Notes: generated by a model not told the origin, from the letters alone. Positions 15,267-24,972 are shown, counted from the stretch's first letter. The stretch is DNA of 64,000 nt from Kofleriaceae bacterium (GCA_018058095.1 JAGPCO010000013.1:1-64000), one strand, 5' to 3'. Translations and numbers: made by a program.

Positions 15267-17879
15267 TCAGCGCGGGCGCGGGGCGGGCGTCTGCGCGGTC
15301 GGGCGCAGCCGCTCGTCCTCGTCGCGCACGAAGCGACGGCGGCCAGCGTCCTGCCACCAGCGTTGCCAGCGCTCGATGGCCGCGTCGCGCTCGCGCCGCG
15401 GCAGATCGTGGTGGTACCCGAAGTACTCGCCGGTCAGGCGACGCAGCTCGTCGCCGGCGCCCTGACGCAGGGTCGCCTCCTTGTGGCCGAGGGCGTCGAT
15501 CAACCACTCGAGCCGGTGCCGGCTGCGGTTGTCGTCCCACCAGCGTCGCCACTTGCGCTCGCTGGTGCCGAAGTCCTGCCGGGTCAGCGCGACCAGGGCG
15601 CGGCGGACGTGATCGGCCCGGCGATCGCCGGCAGCCAGGACGTCGATCAGGTCCGGGATCGAGGAGAGGTCGGCCAGGGTGGCGATGGCGGTGGCGGCGG
15701 CGGCGACCCGATCGCCGTCCTCGCTGTGCACGGCATGGCGGGCCCGCAGCAGCCCGACCTCGAGATCCCGGACCGGATAACCGGCCAGCGCCTCGAGGGC
15801 CAGGTCGCGGATCCCGTAGTCCGGATCGAACACCCGCTCGACCAGCGCCTGCAGCGCCGTGCGCGGTCGCAGCTCGCCGGCGCAGACCGCGGCGTAGAAG
15901 CGCACGTCACGGCCCGGATCGCTCAGCTTGGTGATGAGCAGATCGGCCGCGGGGGGGCCGATGCGGGTCACCAGCTCGAGCAGGCCGCCGTACTGGGCCG
16001 CGCGCAGCGGCCGGCCCGACACCGCGTAGCGGTCGACCCGGAGCTTGCCCGGGAAGCGAGCGGCCAGGTGCGGCAGCACCTCCTCGGTCCGCTCCACCGC
16101 CTCGGTCATGGCGTCCTGCGCCTCGGCGTCGTCGGCGCGCTCGATGGCGTCGAGCAGCTGGTCGAGCGGTCGCTCGAACGCCGCCGCGGTCGGCCCCGGA
16201 CCCACCACCGAGACCACCGGCGCGGCGATGGCCTCGGGCGCGGGCGCGGCCCAGCCCGACGTGCTCGGCCGCCCGACCGGCTTGGTCGCCACGTCGTGGA
16301 CGGTCTCGACCACCGGCGGCTCGGTCGCCGCCCGGTAGCCGGTCGCCTTGTTGCGGACGATCAGCGCTGCCAGCGCGTCGACCGCGGCCTCGACCAGCGG
16401 CACGACCTCTCCGACCTCGCTCTGCGACAGGCCGCGATCGACCCGGTGCGCCACCACCAGGGCCACGACCCGGTCGCGCAGCACCACCGGCACGACCAGG
16501 CCGGCTGGCGGCACGGCCCCGCCCATCCGCCGCAGCATCCGATCGATGCCGGCGTCGCCGCTGTGGAGCGGGCCGACGTACGGGCGGCGGGTGGTGACCG
16601 CGGTCAGGAACGGTGACGGCGAGTCGAGCGGCAGCAGCACGGCGGCGATGTCGCGGGTGTCGACGCCCGCGTCGGCGACCGCGACCCGGCCGATGGCCGC
16701 TCCACCCTGGACCGTGAGCAAGCCGGCCCACCGCACCACCGTGCGCATGCCCCGCAGCAGCAGCTCGAAGATGTCGTCGCGCCGTGTCGCGACCATCATC
16801 GCCGCGCGCGCCTCGGCCGGGCTCAGGGCCCGCCTGGGATCGGTCAGGTCCGGACCGGCTCCGGCGCTGACCACCGGCTGGCTGGCCGCGCGTGGCCGCG
16901 CCGGGGCCAGCACCCCCGGCAGGGTCTGGCGCGAACGGGCCTGGTCGCCGCCGATCGGCGCCATGACCTCGTCGAGCGCGATGGGCGGGACGTCCATCGG
17001 CTCGGTCAGCGTGCCGTAGCGGCGCTCGGCCTCGCGCCGGACCTGCTCGGCGCGATCGAGCTCGGCGGTGAGCGCCGGGGTCGACAGCTCGCGCGTGCGG
17101 GTCCGCTTGATGGCGGCCGACGACGACGACGACATCGACGACGAGGCGTCGACCAGCGCGGACGGATCCTCGAGGACGGCGACCGGGACCGGCGAGCTGA
17201 TCTCCTCGTCCGCGCCGGACGAGCGCGGCTCGGCCTCGAGCGGCGGGGGCGCCGCGTCCGCCACCTCGACCACGTCGTCGCCGCCGCCGGCGCTCGGCTC
17301 GAGCGGCGCCGGCGCCGCCGCGGCCAGCTCCGCCGCGGCCGCGGGCGCGGGCGCGACCTCGGCGACGATCACCGAGCGGGCGCGCCCGACCGGGGCGGTG
17401 ACCGGGCTGACCTCGACCTGACGGGCCAGCGTCGAGAAGCGGGCCGGGGCCTGGGTCCCGTAGGCGCGGGCCATGGCCACGTGCCAGCGGTACTCCGGGA
17501 CGATGAGCGGGCGCAGCGCCAGGTCGAGCGAGTCGGCCAGGTCCTCGAGCGTCGACAGGTCGACCGGGTCACACACCAGCAGGCGCAGGGCGTCGGCGTC
17601 GAGCGCGAGCGGCACCACCCGGTACTGCTCGGCCAGCTCGCGCGGCAGCCGGGCCACCGCGGCCGGGTCGAGGTCGCCGGCCTCGTCGCGGCTGGCCGGC
17701 GGCAGCCCGCAGGCCAGCGCCAGGTACTGGGTCAGGCGCTCCTCGCTGATGAGGTTCATCTCGAGCAGGATGCTGTCGAGCGCGCCGCCGTAGATGACCT
17801 GGCGCTGGAACACCCGCTCCATGCGCTTGACCGTGACCAGGCCGTCACGCACCAGCAGCGAGGACAGGCGAGCCGGCAC
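15267..17879 (-). CDS. MshEN, GAF-like and HEAT-repeat protein
   Basis: The 870-residue cytoplasmic protein has an N-terminal T2SSE_N/MshEN-type domain (residues about 1-135: LGLLVRDGLVT-like LSSLLVRDGLVTVKRMERVF, LALACGLPPASRDEAGDLD, RLLVCDPVDLSTLEDLADSL). MshEN domains of other proteins bind cyclic di-GMP. A disordered Ala/Pro/Ser linker follows (about 150-290), then a GAF-like region (about 370-530, IFELLLRGMRTVVRWAGLLTV). The C-terminal part has HEAT repeats (VTRIGPPAADLLITKL, DVRFYAAVCAGEL, YGIRDLALEALAGYP) ending with WRRWWDDNRSRHR. There is no ATPase domain, so it is not a secretion ATPase. It looks like a c-di-GMP- or ligand-responsive scaffold. It starts 4 bp after the RDD gene's stop. 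Confidence 0.8.
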   Translation of the reverse strand: MPARLSSLLVRDGLVTVKRMERVFQRQVIYGGALDSILLEMNLISEERLTQYLALACGLPPASRDEAGDLDPAAVARLPRELAEQYRVVPLALDADALRLLVCDPVDLSTLEDLADSLDLALRPLIVPEYRWHVAMARAYGTQAPARFSTLARQVEVSPVTAPVGRARSVIVAEVAPAPAAAAELAAAAPAPLEPSAGGGDDVVEVADAAPPPLEAEPRSSGADEEISSPVPVAVLEDPSALVDASSSMSSSSSAAIKRTRTRELSTPALTAELDRAEQVRREAERRYGTLTEPMDVPPIALDEVMAPIGGDQARSRQTLPGVLAPARPRAASQPVVSAGAGPDLTDPRRALSPAEARAAMMVATRRDDIFELLLRGMRTVVRWAGLLTVQGGAAIGRVAVADAGVDTRDIAAVLLPLDSPSPFLTAVTTRRPYVGPLHSGDAGIDRMLRRMGGAVPPAGLVVPVVLRDRVVALVVAHRVDRGLSQSEVGEVVPLVEAAVDALAALIVRNKATGYRAATEPPVVETVHDVATKPVGRPSTSGWAAPAPEAIAAPVVSVVGPGPTAAAFERPLDQLLDAIERADDAEAQDAMTEAVERTEEVLPHLAARFPGKLRVDRYAVSGRPLRAAQYGGLLELVTRIGPPAADLLITKLSDPGRDVRFYAAVCAGELRPRTALQALVERVFDPDYGIRDLALEALAGYPVRDLEVGLLRARHAVHSEDGDRVAAAATAIATLADLSSIPDLIDVLAAGDRRADHVRRALVALTRQDFGTSERKWRRWWDDNRSRHRLEWLIDALGHKEATLRQGAGDELRRLTGEYFGYHHDLPRRERDAAIERWQRWWQDAGRRRFVRDEDERLRPTAQTPAPRPR

Positions 17880-17882
17880 CGA

Positions 17883-18533
17883 TCAACCCCGGATCACGTA
17901 GGTGCCGGCGATCCAGTCGTGCAGGCCACGCTTCTCGCGATCGATGGCGATCCACACGAAGCCGAGCAGCAGGGTCGCCACGCCGGCCACGTAGCCGAGC
18001 GTGCGCACCAGGCTGCGCCGCGGTGACGGCGGGTCGCCGTACACGTCGATGATGCGCAGGCCGAGCGCGCGCATGCCGAGCGTCCGACCAGCCGCGATCT
18101 GGAACACCATGGCGTAGATCGCCGCCACCACCAGGCCGAGCTCGAACGCCAGCTGGAACGCGGGGTCGCTGGCGAGGATGAGGTCGAGCCAGATGTCGAG
18201 CTTGGCGGGCGGGCGGATGCCGGTGATGAGCCCGACCAGCCAGGTCGCGATCAGGGCGACCGGGACGATGACCGCGAGATCGATCAGGCCGGCGCCGAGG
18301 CGGCGCCAGAACCCGACCACGGTGACGGTGGTCGCGCCGCGCCGATCGGGGCCCGCCCCGGCCGCCCCGGCCGAGCGGCCCAGGTCGAGCAAGCTGGGCG
18401 CCTTGCCCCGGCGCGGCGAGGGCAGCTCGGGCAAGGTGGCCTCGACCGGCGCGGTCGCGGCGTCGCTGGTCGCGGCAGGCACCGCCCCCGCGGCCGGCTC
18501 GCTGCCGAGGAGGGCCGGCTGACGCTCTGCCAC
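17883..18533 (-). CDS. RDD-family membrane protein
   Basis: The 216-residue product starts at a GTG (18533), 8 bp after the rsmE stop; longer frames would overlap rsmE heavily. After a 75-residue disordered tail comes the RDD domain: VGFWRRLGAGLIDLAVIVPVAL (first TM, with the Arg and Asp that name the family), a second TM (FELGLVVAAIYAMVFQIAAG) with GRTLGMRALGLRIIDVYGD, and a third segment (VRTLGYVAGVATLLLGFVWI) ending DREKRGLHDWIAGTYVI. RDD proteins are inner-membrane proteins; some have been reported as ion antiporters, others are uncharacterised. It is co-directional with rsmE and prmA. Confidence 0.88.
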   Translation of the reverse strand: MAERQPALLGSEPAAGAVPAATSDAATAPVEATLPELPSPRRGKAPSLLDLGRSAGAAGAGPDRRGATTVTVVGFWRRLGAGLIDLAVIVPVALIATWLVGLITGIRPPAKLDIWLDLILASDPAFQLAFELGLVVAAIYAMVFQIAAGRTLGMRALGLRIIDVYGDPPSPRRSLVRTLGYVAGVATLLLGFVWIAIDREKRGLHDWIAGTYVIRG

Positions 18534-18540
18534 GCCTGGG

Positions 18541-19287
18541 TTATACGGCCCAGTTCGCCTCGGTGGCAACATCGGCGCCGCCCGCCTGGCGCGCCAGCGC
18601 CACCGCCACCACCGGCGCGGTCTCGGCGCGCAGGATGTGTGGGCCCAGGCCGATCGGCGCGAAGCCGCGCCCGAGCGCGGCCTCGACCTCGTCGCCGGTG
18701 AGGCCACCCTCGGGGCCGCTGACCACCGCCAGCCGCGCCACCTCGGCCGGCAGGCAGCGCGGGGCGGCCTCGGCCCCGGGCAGGCACAACCAGCCGGCGT
18801 CGACCGCCAGGCCCGGTAGCACCGTGGCCAGCGCCGCCGCGGCCTCGACCACGGGCAGGTCGGCCCGACCGGCCTGGCGGGCCGCCGCCGCCGCGGCGCG
18901 GCCGAGCCGATCGATCCGCCCGCGCAGGCGCTCGCCGTCGAGCTGCACCACCGCGCGCGCGGCGGCGAAGACGACGATCCGCGCGGCGCCGACCTCGACC
19001 AGCTTCTCGACGCACCAGTCCATCCGCTCGCCCTTGATCCACGGCACCACGGCCACCAGCTCCGGCCGCGCCGGCACGACCTGCCCGACCGGGCCGACCT
19101 CGAGCGTGCTGCTGCTGGTGCTCATGCGCACCACGCGCGCACGCGCGGCCCGGCCCGCGCCGTCGAACAGCTCGACCTCGTCGCCGACCCGGGCCCGCCG
19201 GGCCAGGCCGAGGTAGCGGTGCTCGTCGCCGTCGATGTCGACCGGGCCCGACACCAGGCGGGACGCGGCCACCAGCAACCGGATCAC
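18541..19287 (-). CDS. rsmE: 16S rRNA m3U1498 methyltransferase RsmE
   Basis: The 248-residue protein is a SPOUT methyltransferase that methylates N3 of U1498 in 16S rRNA. It has an N-terminal PUA-like domain (GDEHRYLGLARRARVGDEVELFD, in parts) and a C-terminal trefoil-knot domain with VSGPEGGLTGDEVEAA and LGPHILRAETAPVVAVA, the two most diagnostic RsmE motifs. Length fits the family. The order prmA-rsmE is common in bacteria; here the start is 77 bp after the prmA stop. The start codon is GTG. Confidence 0.95.
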   Translation of the reverse strand: MIRLLVAASRLVSGPVDIDGDEHRYLGLARRARVGDEVELFDGAGRAARARVVRMSTSSSTLEVGPVGQVVPARPELVAVVPWIKGERMDWCVEKLVEVGAARIVVFAAARAVVQLDGERLRGRIDRLGRAAAAAARQAGRADLPVVEAAAALATVLPGLAVDAGWLCLPGAEAAPRCLPAEVARLAVVSGPEGGLTGDEVEAALGRGFAPIGLGPHILRAETAPVVAVALARQAGGADVATEANWAV

Positions 19288-19364
19288 CGCCGCCCTCGAG
19301 CGGTCCGACGCACCGTGATCACCGCCATGACGCCGCCCCGCTCACCGCTCGATCACCTCGCCGG

Positions 19365-20285
19365 TCACCGTCCGAGCACGACCACGGTCCACTGCCCGTC
19401 GTCGCTCGGCCGGGTCCGGATCAGGCGCAGCGGCGCCACGCCGGCGCGGCCGGGTGGGTCGACCGCGATCACGTCACGCGCCAGCGCCTCGGCCTGGGCG
19501 GTCAGGATGCCGGACAGGATGAGCGTGCCGCCGCTGGCCACGCAGCGCACCAGGTCGTCGGCCAGCGCGCGGATGACGTGGGCCTGGATGTTGGCCAGGA
19601 CCAGCGGATACGGCGTGGTCACCGCGGGCAGGCCGTCGAGCTGCGACACGACCCGCGGTCCGACCCCGTTGCTGTCGGTGTTGGCCCGGCAGGCGTCGAC
19701 CGCGAGCGGATCGTTGTCGATCGCCAGCGCGACGCTGCCCGGCCACAGCCGGCAGGCGGCGATCGACAGGATGCCGGTCCCGGCGCCGACGTCGAGCACG
19801 CGGTCGACCACGGTCCCGGCGTCGGCCAGGTGCTGCAGCTCCTCGAGCACCAGCCGGGTCGAGGCGTGGGTGCCGGTGCCGAAGGCCATACCCGGATCGA
19901 GATCGATGATGCGGTCGTCGACGGCGGGCACGAAACCCGCCCGCTCCCAGCTCGGCACCACGACCAGCTGTCGGGTCAGCCGGGTGACGTGGAAGTACCG
20001 CTTCCAGGCCTCGCGCCACTCCGACTCGGGCACCGCGCTGGCCTGGCGCACCGCGGCCGGATCGACGTCGGGCAGATCCCAGCCGGCCAGCGCGGCCTGG
20101 GCCGCGGCGATGGCCGCCTCGGCGTCGGCGCGGGCGACCCAGAACACCACCTCGTCGCCGCGGATCTCGGTGCCGGCGCTGGCCAGCGCGACCTCGTCGA
20201 CCAGCAGCGCCGCGACCTCGTCGGCCAGGGCGGCGGTCGCCGGTACGATGATCTCGACCCAGTCCGTGGTCGTCGTGGTCGTCAT
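19365..20285 (-). CDS. prmA: Ribosomal protein L11 methyltransferase PrmA
   Basis: The 306-residue enzyme trimethylates lysines and the N-terminus of L11. The N-terminal substrate-recognition domain (residues 1-105) is followed by the Rossmann methyltransferase fold with AFGTGTHASTRLVLEEL, VLDVGAGTGILSIAACRLW, the NPPY-equivalent LVLANIQAHVI and LILSGILTAQAEAL. All are hallmarks of PrmA. It is the first gene of a minus-strand run prmA-rsmE-RDD-MshEN and lies 75 bp from rpsU. Confidence 0.95.
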   Translation of the reverse strand: MTTTTTTDWVEIIVPATAALADEVAALLVDEVALASAGTEIRGDEVVFWVARADAEAAIAAAQAALAGWDLPDVDPAAVRQASAVPESEWREAWKRYFHVTRLTRQLVVVPSWERAGFVPAVDDRIIDLDPGMAFGTGTHASTRLVLEELQHLADAGTVVDRVLDVGAGTGILSIAACRLWPGSVALAIDNDPLAVDACRANTDSNGVGPRVVSQLDGLPAVTTPYPLVLANIQAHVIRALADDLVRCVASGGTLILSGILTAQAEALARDVIAVDPPGRAGVAPLRLIRTRPSDDGQWTVVVLGR

Positions 20286-20359
20286 CGTCGCCTGGCGATC
20301 AGCAGGAAAACTCGTGAGCGCGGGCGCCGTCGGAGGACGGGCCCTCGGGGCGGCACGGA

Positions 20360-20593
20360 CTAGCGAGCGGCCGGAGCCGGCGCGCCGGTGCGGCGCTTCA
20401 TCTCGCGACGCAGGCGCTTGCGCGCCTCGCGGGTCTTCCGCTTCTTCTTCACCGACGGCTTCTCGTAGAAGCGGCGGCGCTTGAGTTCTTGCAGGATGCC
20501 TTCCTTGGACATCTTCTGCTTGAGGATCTTCATGGCCTTCTCGAGGCTGTCACGAACCTCGACCTCGACCGGCTTGCCGAAAGCGTTATCCAT
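20360..20593 (-). CDS. rpsU: 30S ribosomal protein S21
   Basis: The 77-residue basic protein begins MDNAFGKPVEVEVRDSLEKA and ends with the Lys/Arg-rich helix KKKRKTREARKRLRREMKRR, as S21 proteins do. The start at 20593 is set by the family N-terminus; the longer open frame upstream has no coding character. Upstream on the same strand TTGACC followed 17 nt later by GTACCC is a possible but weak promoter. Confidence 0.93.
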   Translation of the reverse strand: MDNAFGKPVEVEVRDSLEKAMKILKQKMSKEGILQELKRRRFYEKPSVKKKRKTREARKRLRREMKRRTGAPAPAAR

Positions 20594-20848
20594 AGGGAAG
20601 CGGTTGGGTACCCGATCCGCGACCACGCGGTCAAGGCGAAAGGGCCAGCAGGTGCGCCAGCGCGAACGAATCCGGCGCGCCGCCGGGCATCGGGTCCAAA
20701 TCGGGACGATCGCGTCCCTTTTCGCCCCAGGCGCGGCTACCGCCATGGCCCTGGCCGGGGCCTGGCGGCCGGGTCAGGCCCAGGCCGGCCGGTCGTCGCG
20801 GTGCAGGCGGTGGCGGCGGCGGGTCGAGGTCGACCCGCGCCGGCCAGC

Positions 20849-21085
20849 TCACGCCTTGTGGCGGTAGAACAGCGTGATCGTCAGGCAGTGGAACTCGGAG
20901 TCCGACGACTGCGTCACGATCTTGTCGACCAGCTCGCAGCCAGGGTTGTTCCGGATCCACTCGGTGATCGCCTCGCCGAGCAGCTCGCGCTCCTTGGCCT
21001 TGGTGGCAGAGAACACCTTGACGCCGGTGACGTCGAGGTACTGCTGGGACTCGGACTGACTGCTAGCTGCTTGCGCTCGGGCCAC
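20849..21085 (-). CDS. Small conserved-looking protein of unknown function
   Basis: The 78-residue product has a balanced, non-shadow composition (Lys, Glu, Ser, few Arg). A disordered 15-residue head is followed by an alpha/beta fold: YLDVTGVKVFSATKAKEREL, a helix (LGEAITEWIRNNP), then LVDKIVTQSSDSEFHCLTITLFY. The shape resembles small proteins of the SpoVG/DUF-type group, but I recognise no family. A GGGTCGA-GG-TCGACCC palindrome (20821-20836) lies just past its stop. Confidence 0.72.
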   Translation of the reverse strand: MARAQAASSQSESQQYLDVTGVKVFSATKAKERELLGEAITEWIRNNPGCELVDKIVTQSSDSEFHCLTITLFYRHKA

Positions 21086-21286
21086 GACTACCTCGCTTCA
21101 GGACACAAAAAAAGATCGCGTCTCAAGGACCACTCTGGCGCGCACGTGCGACGCCGTCAACCATCGCGCTCGCGCATTCGTCGTCGGTAAATCGCCTAGA
21201 ACCCCACACGCAGGCGGAGTCAGAAAGTCTCCGATACCAGCGCCGTGACGTGCCTGGTCGGCTGCGGTAGCTTCGCCTTCCGCCCA

Positions 21287-22690
21287 ATGCCCACCTGCCG
21301 CAACGCAACCCTCCTGACCGCCGCGCTGGCCGTGCTGAGCGCCGGCCCGGTCGCCTCCCTGGCCCAGCCCACCACCACGCCTCGACCTGCGGGCGGCGGC
21401 GCGCCGGCCGTCGCCGCGGCCCGGGCCACGCCGCTCCCGGCGGTCGAGCGGTTCACCCTCGGCAACGGCCTGGAGGTCGCGGTGGTCGCGGTCGACGCCG
21501 CCCCGGTGGTGGCCGTGCAGGTCTGGTACAGGGTCGGGTCGAAGGAAGAGCGGCGCGACCGGCGTGGCTCGGCCCACATGTTCGAGCACATCATGTTCAA
21601 GGGCAGCGCCCGGGTCCGCCCCGAGGAGCACGCTCGCTTCATCAACGGAGTGGGCGGCAGCGGCAACGCTGCGACCGACCAGGACGCGACCCACTACATC
21701 AACACCGTGCCGGCCCGGCACCTCGACTTCGCGATCGAGCTCGAGGCCGAGCGCATGCGTGGCCTGCGCTTCGACCCGGCCACCATCGCCAGCGAGCGCG
21801 AGGTGGTGAAGGAGGAGATCCGCCAGCAGGAGAACTCGCCGTTCACCCGCGGCTTCCTCGGCCTGCTCGAGGCGGCCTTCACCCGACACCCGTACGCGTG
21901 GACCGCCGGCGGAGCGATCGCCGACCTCGACGCCACCACCGTGGCCGACCTCAAGGGCTTCTACGACACCTACTACCAGCCGCACAACGCCCTGCTGGTC
22001 GTGGTCGGCAAGACCAGCGCGGCCGAGGTCCGGGCCAGCGCGGAGCGGCACTTCGGCCGCATCCCGCGCGGCGGCCCGCTGCCGCGCCCGGCCGAGGCCC
22101 TGGCCGAGCCGGCGCAGACGGCGGCGCGCCGGATCGACGCCGCCCCGGCGCAGATCGGCGTGGTGCTGCTCGGCTACAAGCTGCCGGCGGCCCGTCACGT
22201 CGACACCTACGCCCTCCAGCTCGCGTCGATCATCCTCGGCGGCGGCGACTCGTCGCGCCTCAAGCGCCGGATCGAGACGATCGATCCGGCGACCAAGCAG
22301 CCGATCGGCGTCGACGCCGGCCTGCAGGCCCTCACGCTCGAGCATCCCGGCCTGCTGGTGCTGGTCGGCGCCCACCTCGACGCCGGCGGCGCCGCCCGGG
22401 TCGAGGCCGCGCTCATGGGCGAGGTGGCCCAGCTGGCCAGCAAGGGCCCCAGCGCCGACGAGCTGCGCAAGGCCAAGAACCAGGTCCAGGCCTTCCTGGT
22501 CGCGGCGCTCGAGCGCGTCGACGGCCTGGCCGAGCAGGTCGGTCGGTCGTGGATCCTCACCGGTGACCCGAGCGCGTGGACGCGCGACCTGGCCGAGCTC
22601 GAGAAGGTCTCCGCCGCCGACGTCCAGCGCGTCGCCAAGTCCTACCTCCGCCCCGAGCAGGCGACCACCGTCGTCATCCCCCGCAAGTGA
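21287..22690 (+). CDS. Zinc-dependent M16 peptidase, catalytic subunit type
   Basis: The 467-residue protein starts at ATG 21287, which gives a signal peptide ending near VASLAQ; a GTG at 21245 in frame is the alternative. The inverted zinc motif HMFEH (residues 97-101) and the third ligand region EREVVKEEIRQQ (about 170-181) are intact, so it should be an active metallopeptidase. The second, inactive half contains the usual GVVLLGYKLPA and IILGGGDSSRLKRRI. M16 enzymes of this kind degrade peptides in the periplasm, commonly as a dimer with a non-catalytic partner. The next gene, 8 bp on, encodes such a partner. Confidence 0.92.
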   Translation: MPTCRNATLLTAALAVLSAGPVASLAQPTTTPRPAGGGAPAVAAARATPLPAVERFTLGNGLEVAVVAVDAAPVVAVQVWYRVGSKEERRDRRGSAHMFEHIMFKGSARVRPEEHARFINGVGGSGNAATDQDATHYINTVPARHLDFAIELEAERMRGLRFDPATIASEREVVKEEIRQQENSPFTRGFLGLLEAAFTRHPYAWTAGGAIADLDATTVADLKGFYDTYYQPHNALLVVVGKTSAAEVRASAERHFGRIPRGGPLPRPAEALAEPAQTAARRIDAAPAQIGVVLLGYKLPAARHVDTYALQLASIILGGGDSSRLKRRIETIDPATKQPIGVDAGLQALTLEHPGLLVLVGAHLDAGGAARVEAALMGEVAQLASKGPSADELRKAKNQVQAFLVAALERVDGLAEQVGRSWILTGDPSAWTRDLAELEKVSAADVQRVAKSYLRPEQATTVVIPRK

Positions 22691-22698
22691 GCCGCGTC

Positions 22699-24972
22699 AT
22701 GACCCGCACCCCGTCGTCCCGTCCTCTCCGCCGCAGCGCGGCCGTGCGCGTGCTGGCGCTGGCCACGCTGCTGCTGGCCTGCCCCGGCAAGGGCCCGGCC
22801 AGCCTGACCCCGACCCTGCCCGGTGATGGCACCGGCAACGTCGCCAAGCCCGGCCCGGTGCCGACCCCGACCGCGGCCGATCCGTGGACCGGCCGGACCG
22901 ACCTGGTGCAGCCTCCGGCGGTGGCCGCGCCCGAGCGGGTGCCGCTGCCGGCGCCGGTGCGGTTCACGCTGCCGAGTGGCCTCGCGGTCATCGTCGTCGA
23001 GAACCACCGCCTGCCGATGACGTCGATGATGCTGGCCATCGGCGCCGGGCGCGCCGACGAGGCGCCGGCCAAGCGTGGGGTGGCCGAGCTGGCCGGCAAC
23101 ATGCTGGTCAAGGGCAGCAAGAAGCGCGACGCCCAGAAGCTGGCCCGCGCCATCGAGTTCGTCGGCGGCAGCCTGACCGTCGACACCAGCCACGAGGCGA
23201 CGATGATCGGCTGCTCGGTCATGAGCCGCGAGCTGGCGACCTGCCTGAGCGCGGTGCCGGAGATCGTGACGCAGCCGGTGTTCCCGGCCGGCGAGCTCGA
23301 CAAGATGCGCGGGCAGATGATCGCCGGCCTGCGCGCGCGCCTCGACAACGCCGGCGCGCTGGCCTCGGTCCACCTGCAGAACCTGTTGTGGGGCGACGAG
23401 CACGTGCGCGGCTGGGTGGTCGAGGAGCAGGACCTGGCGGCGTTGACCCCGGCCGACCTCACGTCCTGGCACAAGGCCTGGTTCCACCCCAACAACGCGG
23501 TCCTGGTGGTGGCCGGCGACGTCGACCCCAAGAAGCTCAAGGCCGACCTGACGCGCGCCTTCGCGCCGTGGAAGAAGGGCGCGGTCCCGCCCCACCCCAA
23601 GTACGGACAGCCGACCCTGTCGGGGGTGCGCATCCGCCTGGTCGACAAGCCCGGCCAGACCCAGACCCACATCCGGGTCGGCCAGTTCGGCATCGCCCAC
23701 GATGACCCGCGCTTCTTCTCGACGCTGGTGTGGAACTACACGCTCGGCGGCGGCGCGTTCTCGTCGCGCCTGATGCAGGTGGTGCGGTCCCAGGGTGGCA
23801 AGACCTACGGCGCGTCGAGCTCGTTCGACCGCAACCGCGAGCGCGGCAGCTTCGTGGCCGAGACCTTCACGCGCTCGGCCGAGACGGTGGCCACCGTCAA
23901 GCTGGTGCTGGCCGAGCTGGCGCGGATGGCCAAGGACGGCCCGACCGCCGACGAGGTGTCGGCGGCCATCGCCAACCTGGCCGGCGGCTACGCCCTCCGC
24001 TTCCAGTCGGCCCGCGACGTCGCCAGCGCGCTGCTGGCGGCCGAGCTGCACGGCTTCAACGAGACCTACGTGTCGGACTGGGCGCTGGCGGTCGGGGCGG
24101 TCCGGCCGGCCGAGGCGGTCGCCGCCGCGCGCGAGATCCTCGACCCGGTCAACTTCGTGCTGGTCCTGGTCGGCGACGCCAAGGAGCTCGAGCCGCAGCT
24201 CAAGAGCGCGGGCTGGCGCTACCAGAAGGTGGCGTTCACCGACCCGATCGGGCGCCGGCCGCAGGTCGAGCCGCCGGTCGATGCCAAGGCCGAGGCCGCG
24301 GCGCGGGCCCTGCTCGACGAGGCGCTGGCGGCCAAGGGTGGCTTCAAGCGCCTGTCCGCGATCAAGTCGCTCAGCATGATCGCGGCCGGTGAGGCCAACG
24401 AGCGCGGCCAGAAGGTGGCGGTCGAGATCGCGCGCACCTTCGTGCTGCCCGACAAGACCCGGGTCGACATCAAGCTGCCGGCGGTCGGGGTCGAGATCAA
24501 CATCGCCATCGACGGCAAGGTCGGCTGGCAGCGCGGGCCCGACCCGGCCACCGGCAACCTCGCGGTGGCCGACATCCCGGCCTCGGAGCTGCCGACCATC
24601 GAGGCCGACCGCTGGCGCGAGCCAGAGCTGGTGCTGCTGCGCCACCGCGAGCCCGGCACCAAGGTGCGGGCGCTGCCCGACGACACCCGGTCGGGATCCC
24701 CCCGCGCGGTCATCCGCCTGACCTCGGGCGACGGCGCCCGCTCGGTCGACCTGCTGATCGACCGCAAGAGCAAGCTGCTGGCCGGCATGGCGTACCTGTC
24801 GGACCGGGTCGCCACCATCGACGAGTTCGCCGACTATCGCGAGGTCCAGGGCGTCAAGGTCGCGCACAAGCGGACCAGCAGCGGCGGCGGCCGCAGCACC
24901 GAGTACACGCTGACCAAGGTCACGCTCGACGGCGCGGTCGATCCGGCCGTGTTCAAGCGGCCGACGAACTGA
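22699..24972 (+). CDS. M16-like lipoprotein lacking the zinc motif, with extra C-terminal domain
   Basis: The 757-residue protein has a lipobox (LATLLLAC, Cys28), so it should be membrane-anchored. Residues about 90-530 are M16-like (FTLPSGLAVIVVENHRLPM, TLGGGAFSSRLMQVVRSQGGKTYG), but where HXXEH should stand the sequence reads VAELAGNML, so it cannot bind zinc there. It keeps the Arg/Tyr-type segment of non-catalytic partners. Residues about 545-757 are a separate beta-rich region (KSLSMIAAGEANERGQKVAV ... VDLLIDRKSKLLAGMAYL), resembling outer-membrane lipoprotein carrier-type folds. The 8-bp spacing to the catalytic gene predicts a heterodimer. Confidence 0.88.
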   Translation: MTRTPSSRPLRRSAAVRVLALATLLLACPGKGPASLTPTLPGDGTGNVAKPGPVPTPTAADPWTGRTDLVQPPAVAAPERVPLPAPVRFTLPSGLAVIVVENHRLPMTSMMLAIGAGRADEAPAKRGVAELAGNMLVKGSKKRDAQKLARAIEFVGGSLTVDTSHEATMIGCSVMSRELATCLSAVPEIVTQPVFPAGELDKMRGQMIAGLRARLDNAGALASVHLQNLLWGDEHVRGWVVEEQDLAALTPADLTSWHKAWFHPNNAVLVVAGDVDPKKLKADLTRAFAPWKKGAVPPHPKYGQPTLSGVRIRLVDKPGQTQTHIRVGQFGIAHDDPRFFSTLVWNYTLGGGAFSSRLMQVVRSQGGKTYGASSSFDRNRERGSFVAETFTRSAETVATVKLVLAELARMAKDGPTADEVSAAIANLAGGYALRFQSARDVASALLAAELHGFNETYVSDWALAVGAVRPAEAVAAAREILDPVNFVLVLVGDAKELEPQLKSAGWRYQKVAFTDPIGRRPQVEPPVDAKAEAAARALLDEALAAKGGFKRLSAIKSLSMIAAGEANERGQKVAVEIARTFVLPDKTRVDIKLPAVGVEINIAIDGKVGWQRGPDPATGNLAVADIPASELPTIEADRWREPELVLLRHREPGTKVRALPDDTRSGSPRAVIRLTSGDGARSVDLLIDRKSKLLAGMAYLSDRVATIDEFADYREVQGVKVAHKRTSSGGGRSTEYTLTKVTLDGAVDPAVFKRPTN

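Noticed and set aside
15267-17879. Type II secretion/pilus ATPase
   Set aside because: Only the N-terminal MshEN-type domain is present; no Walker motifs follow.
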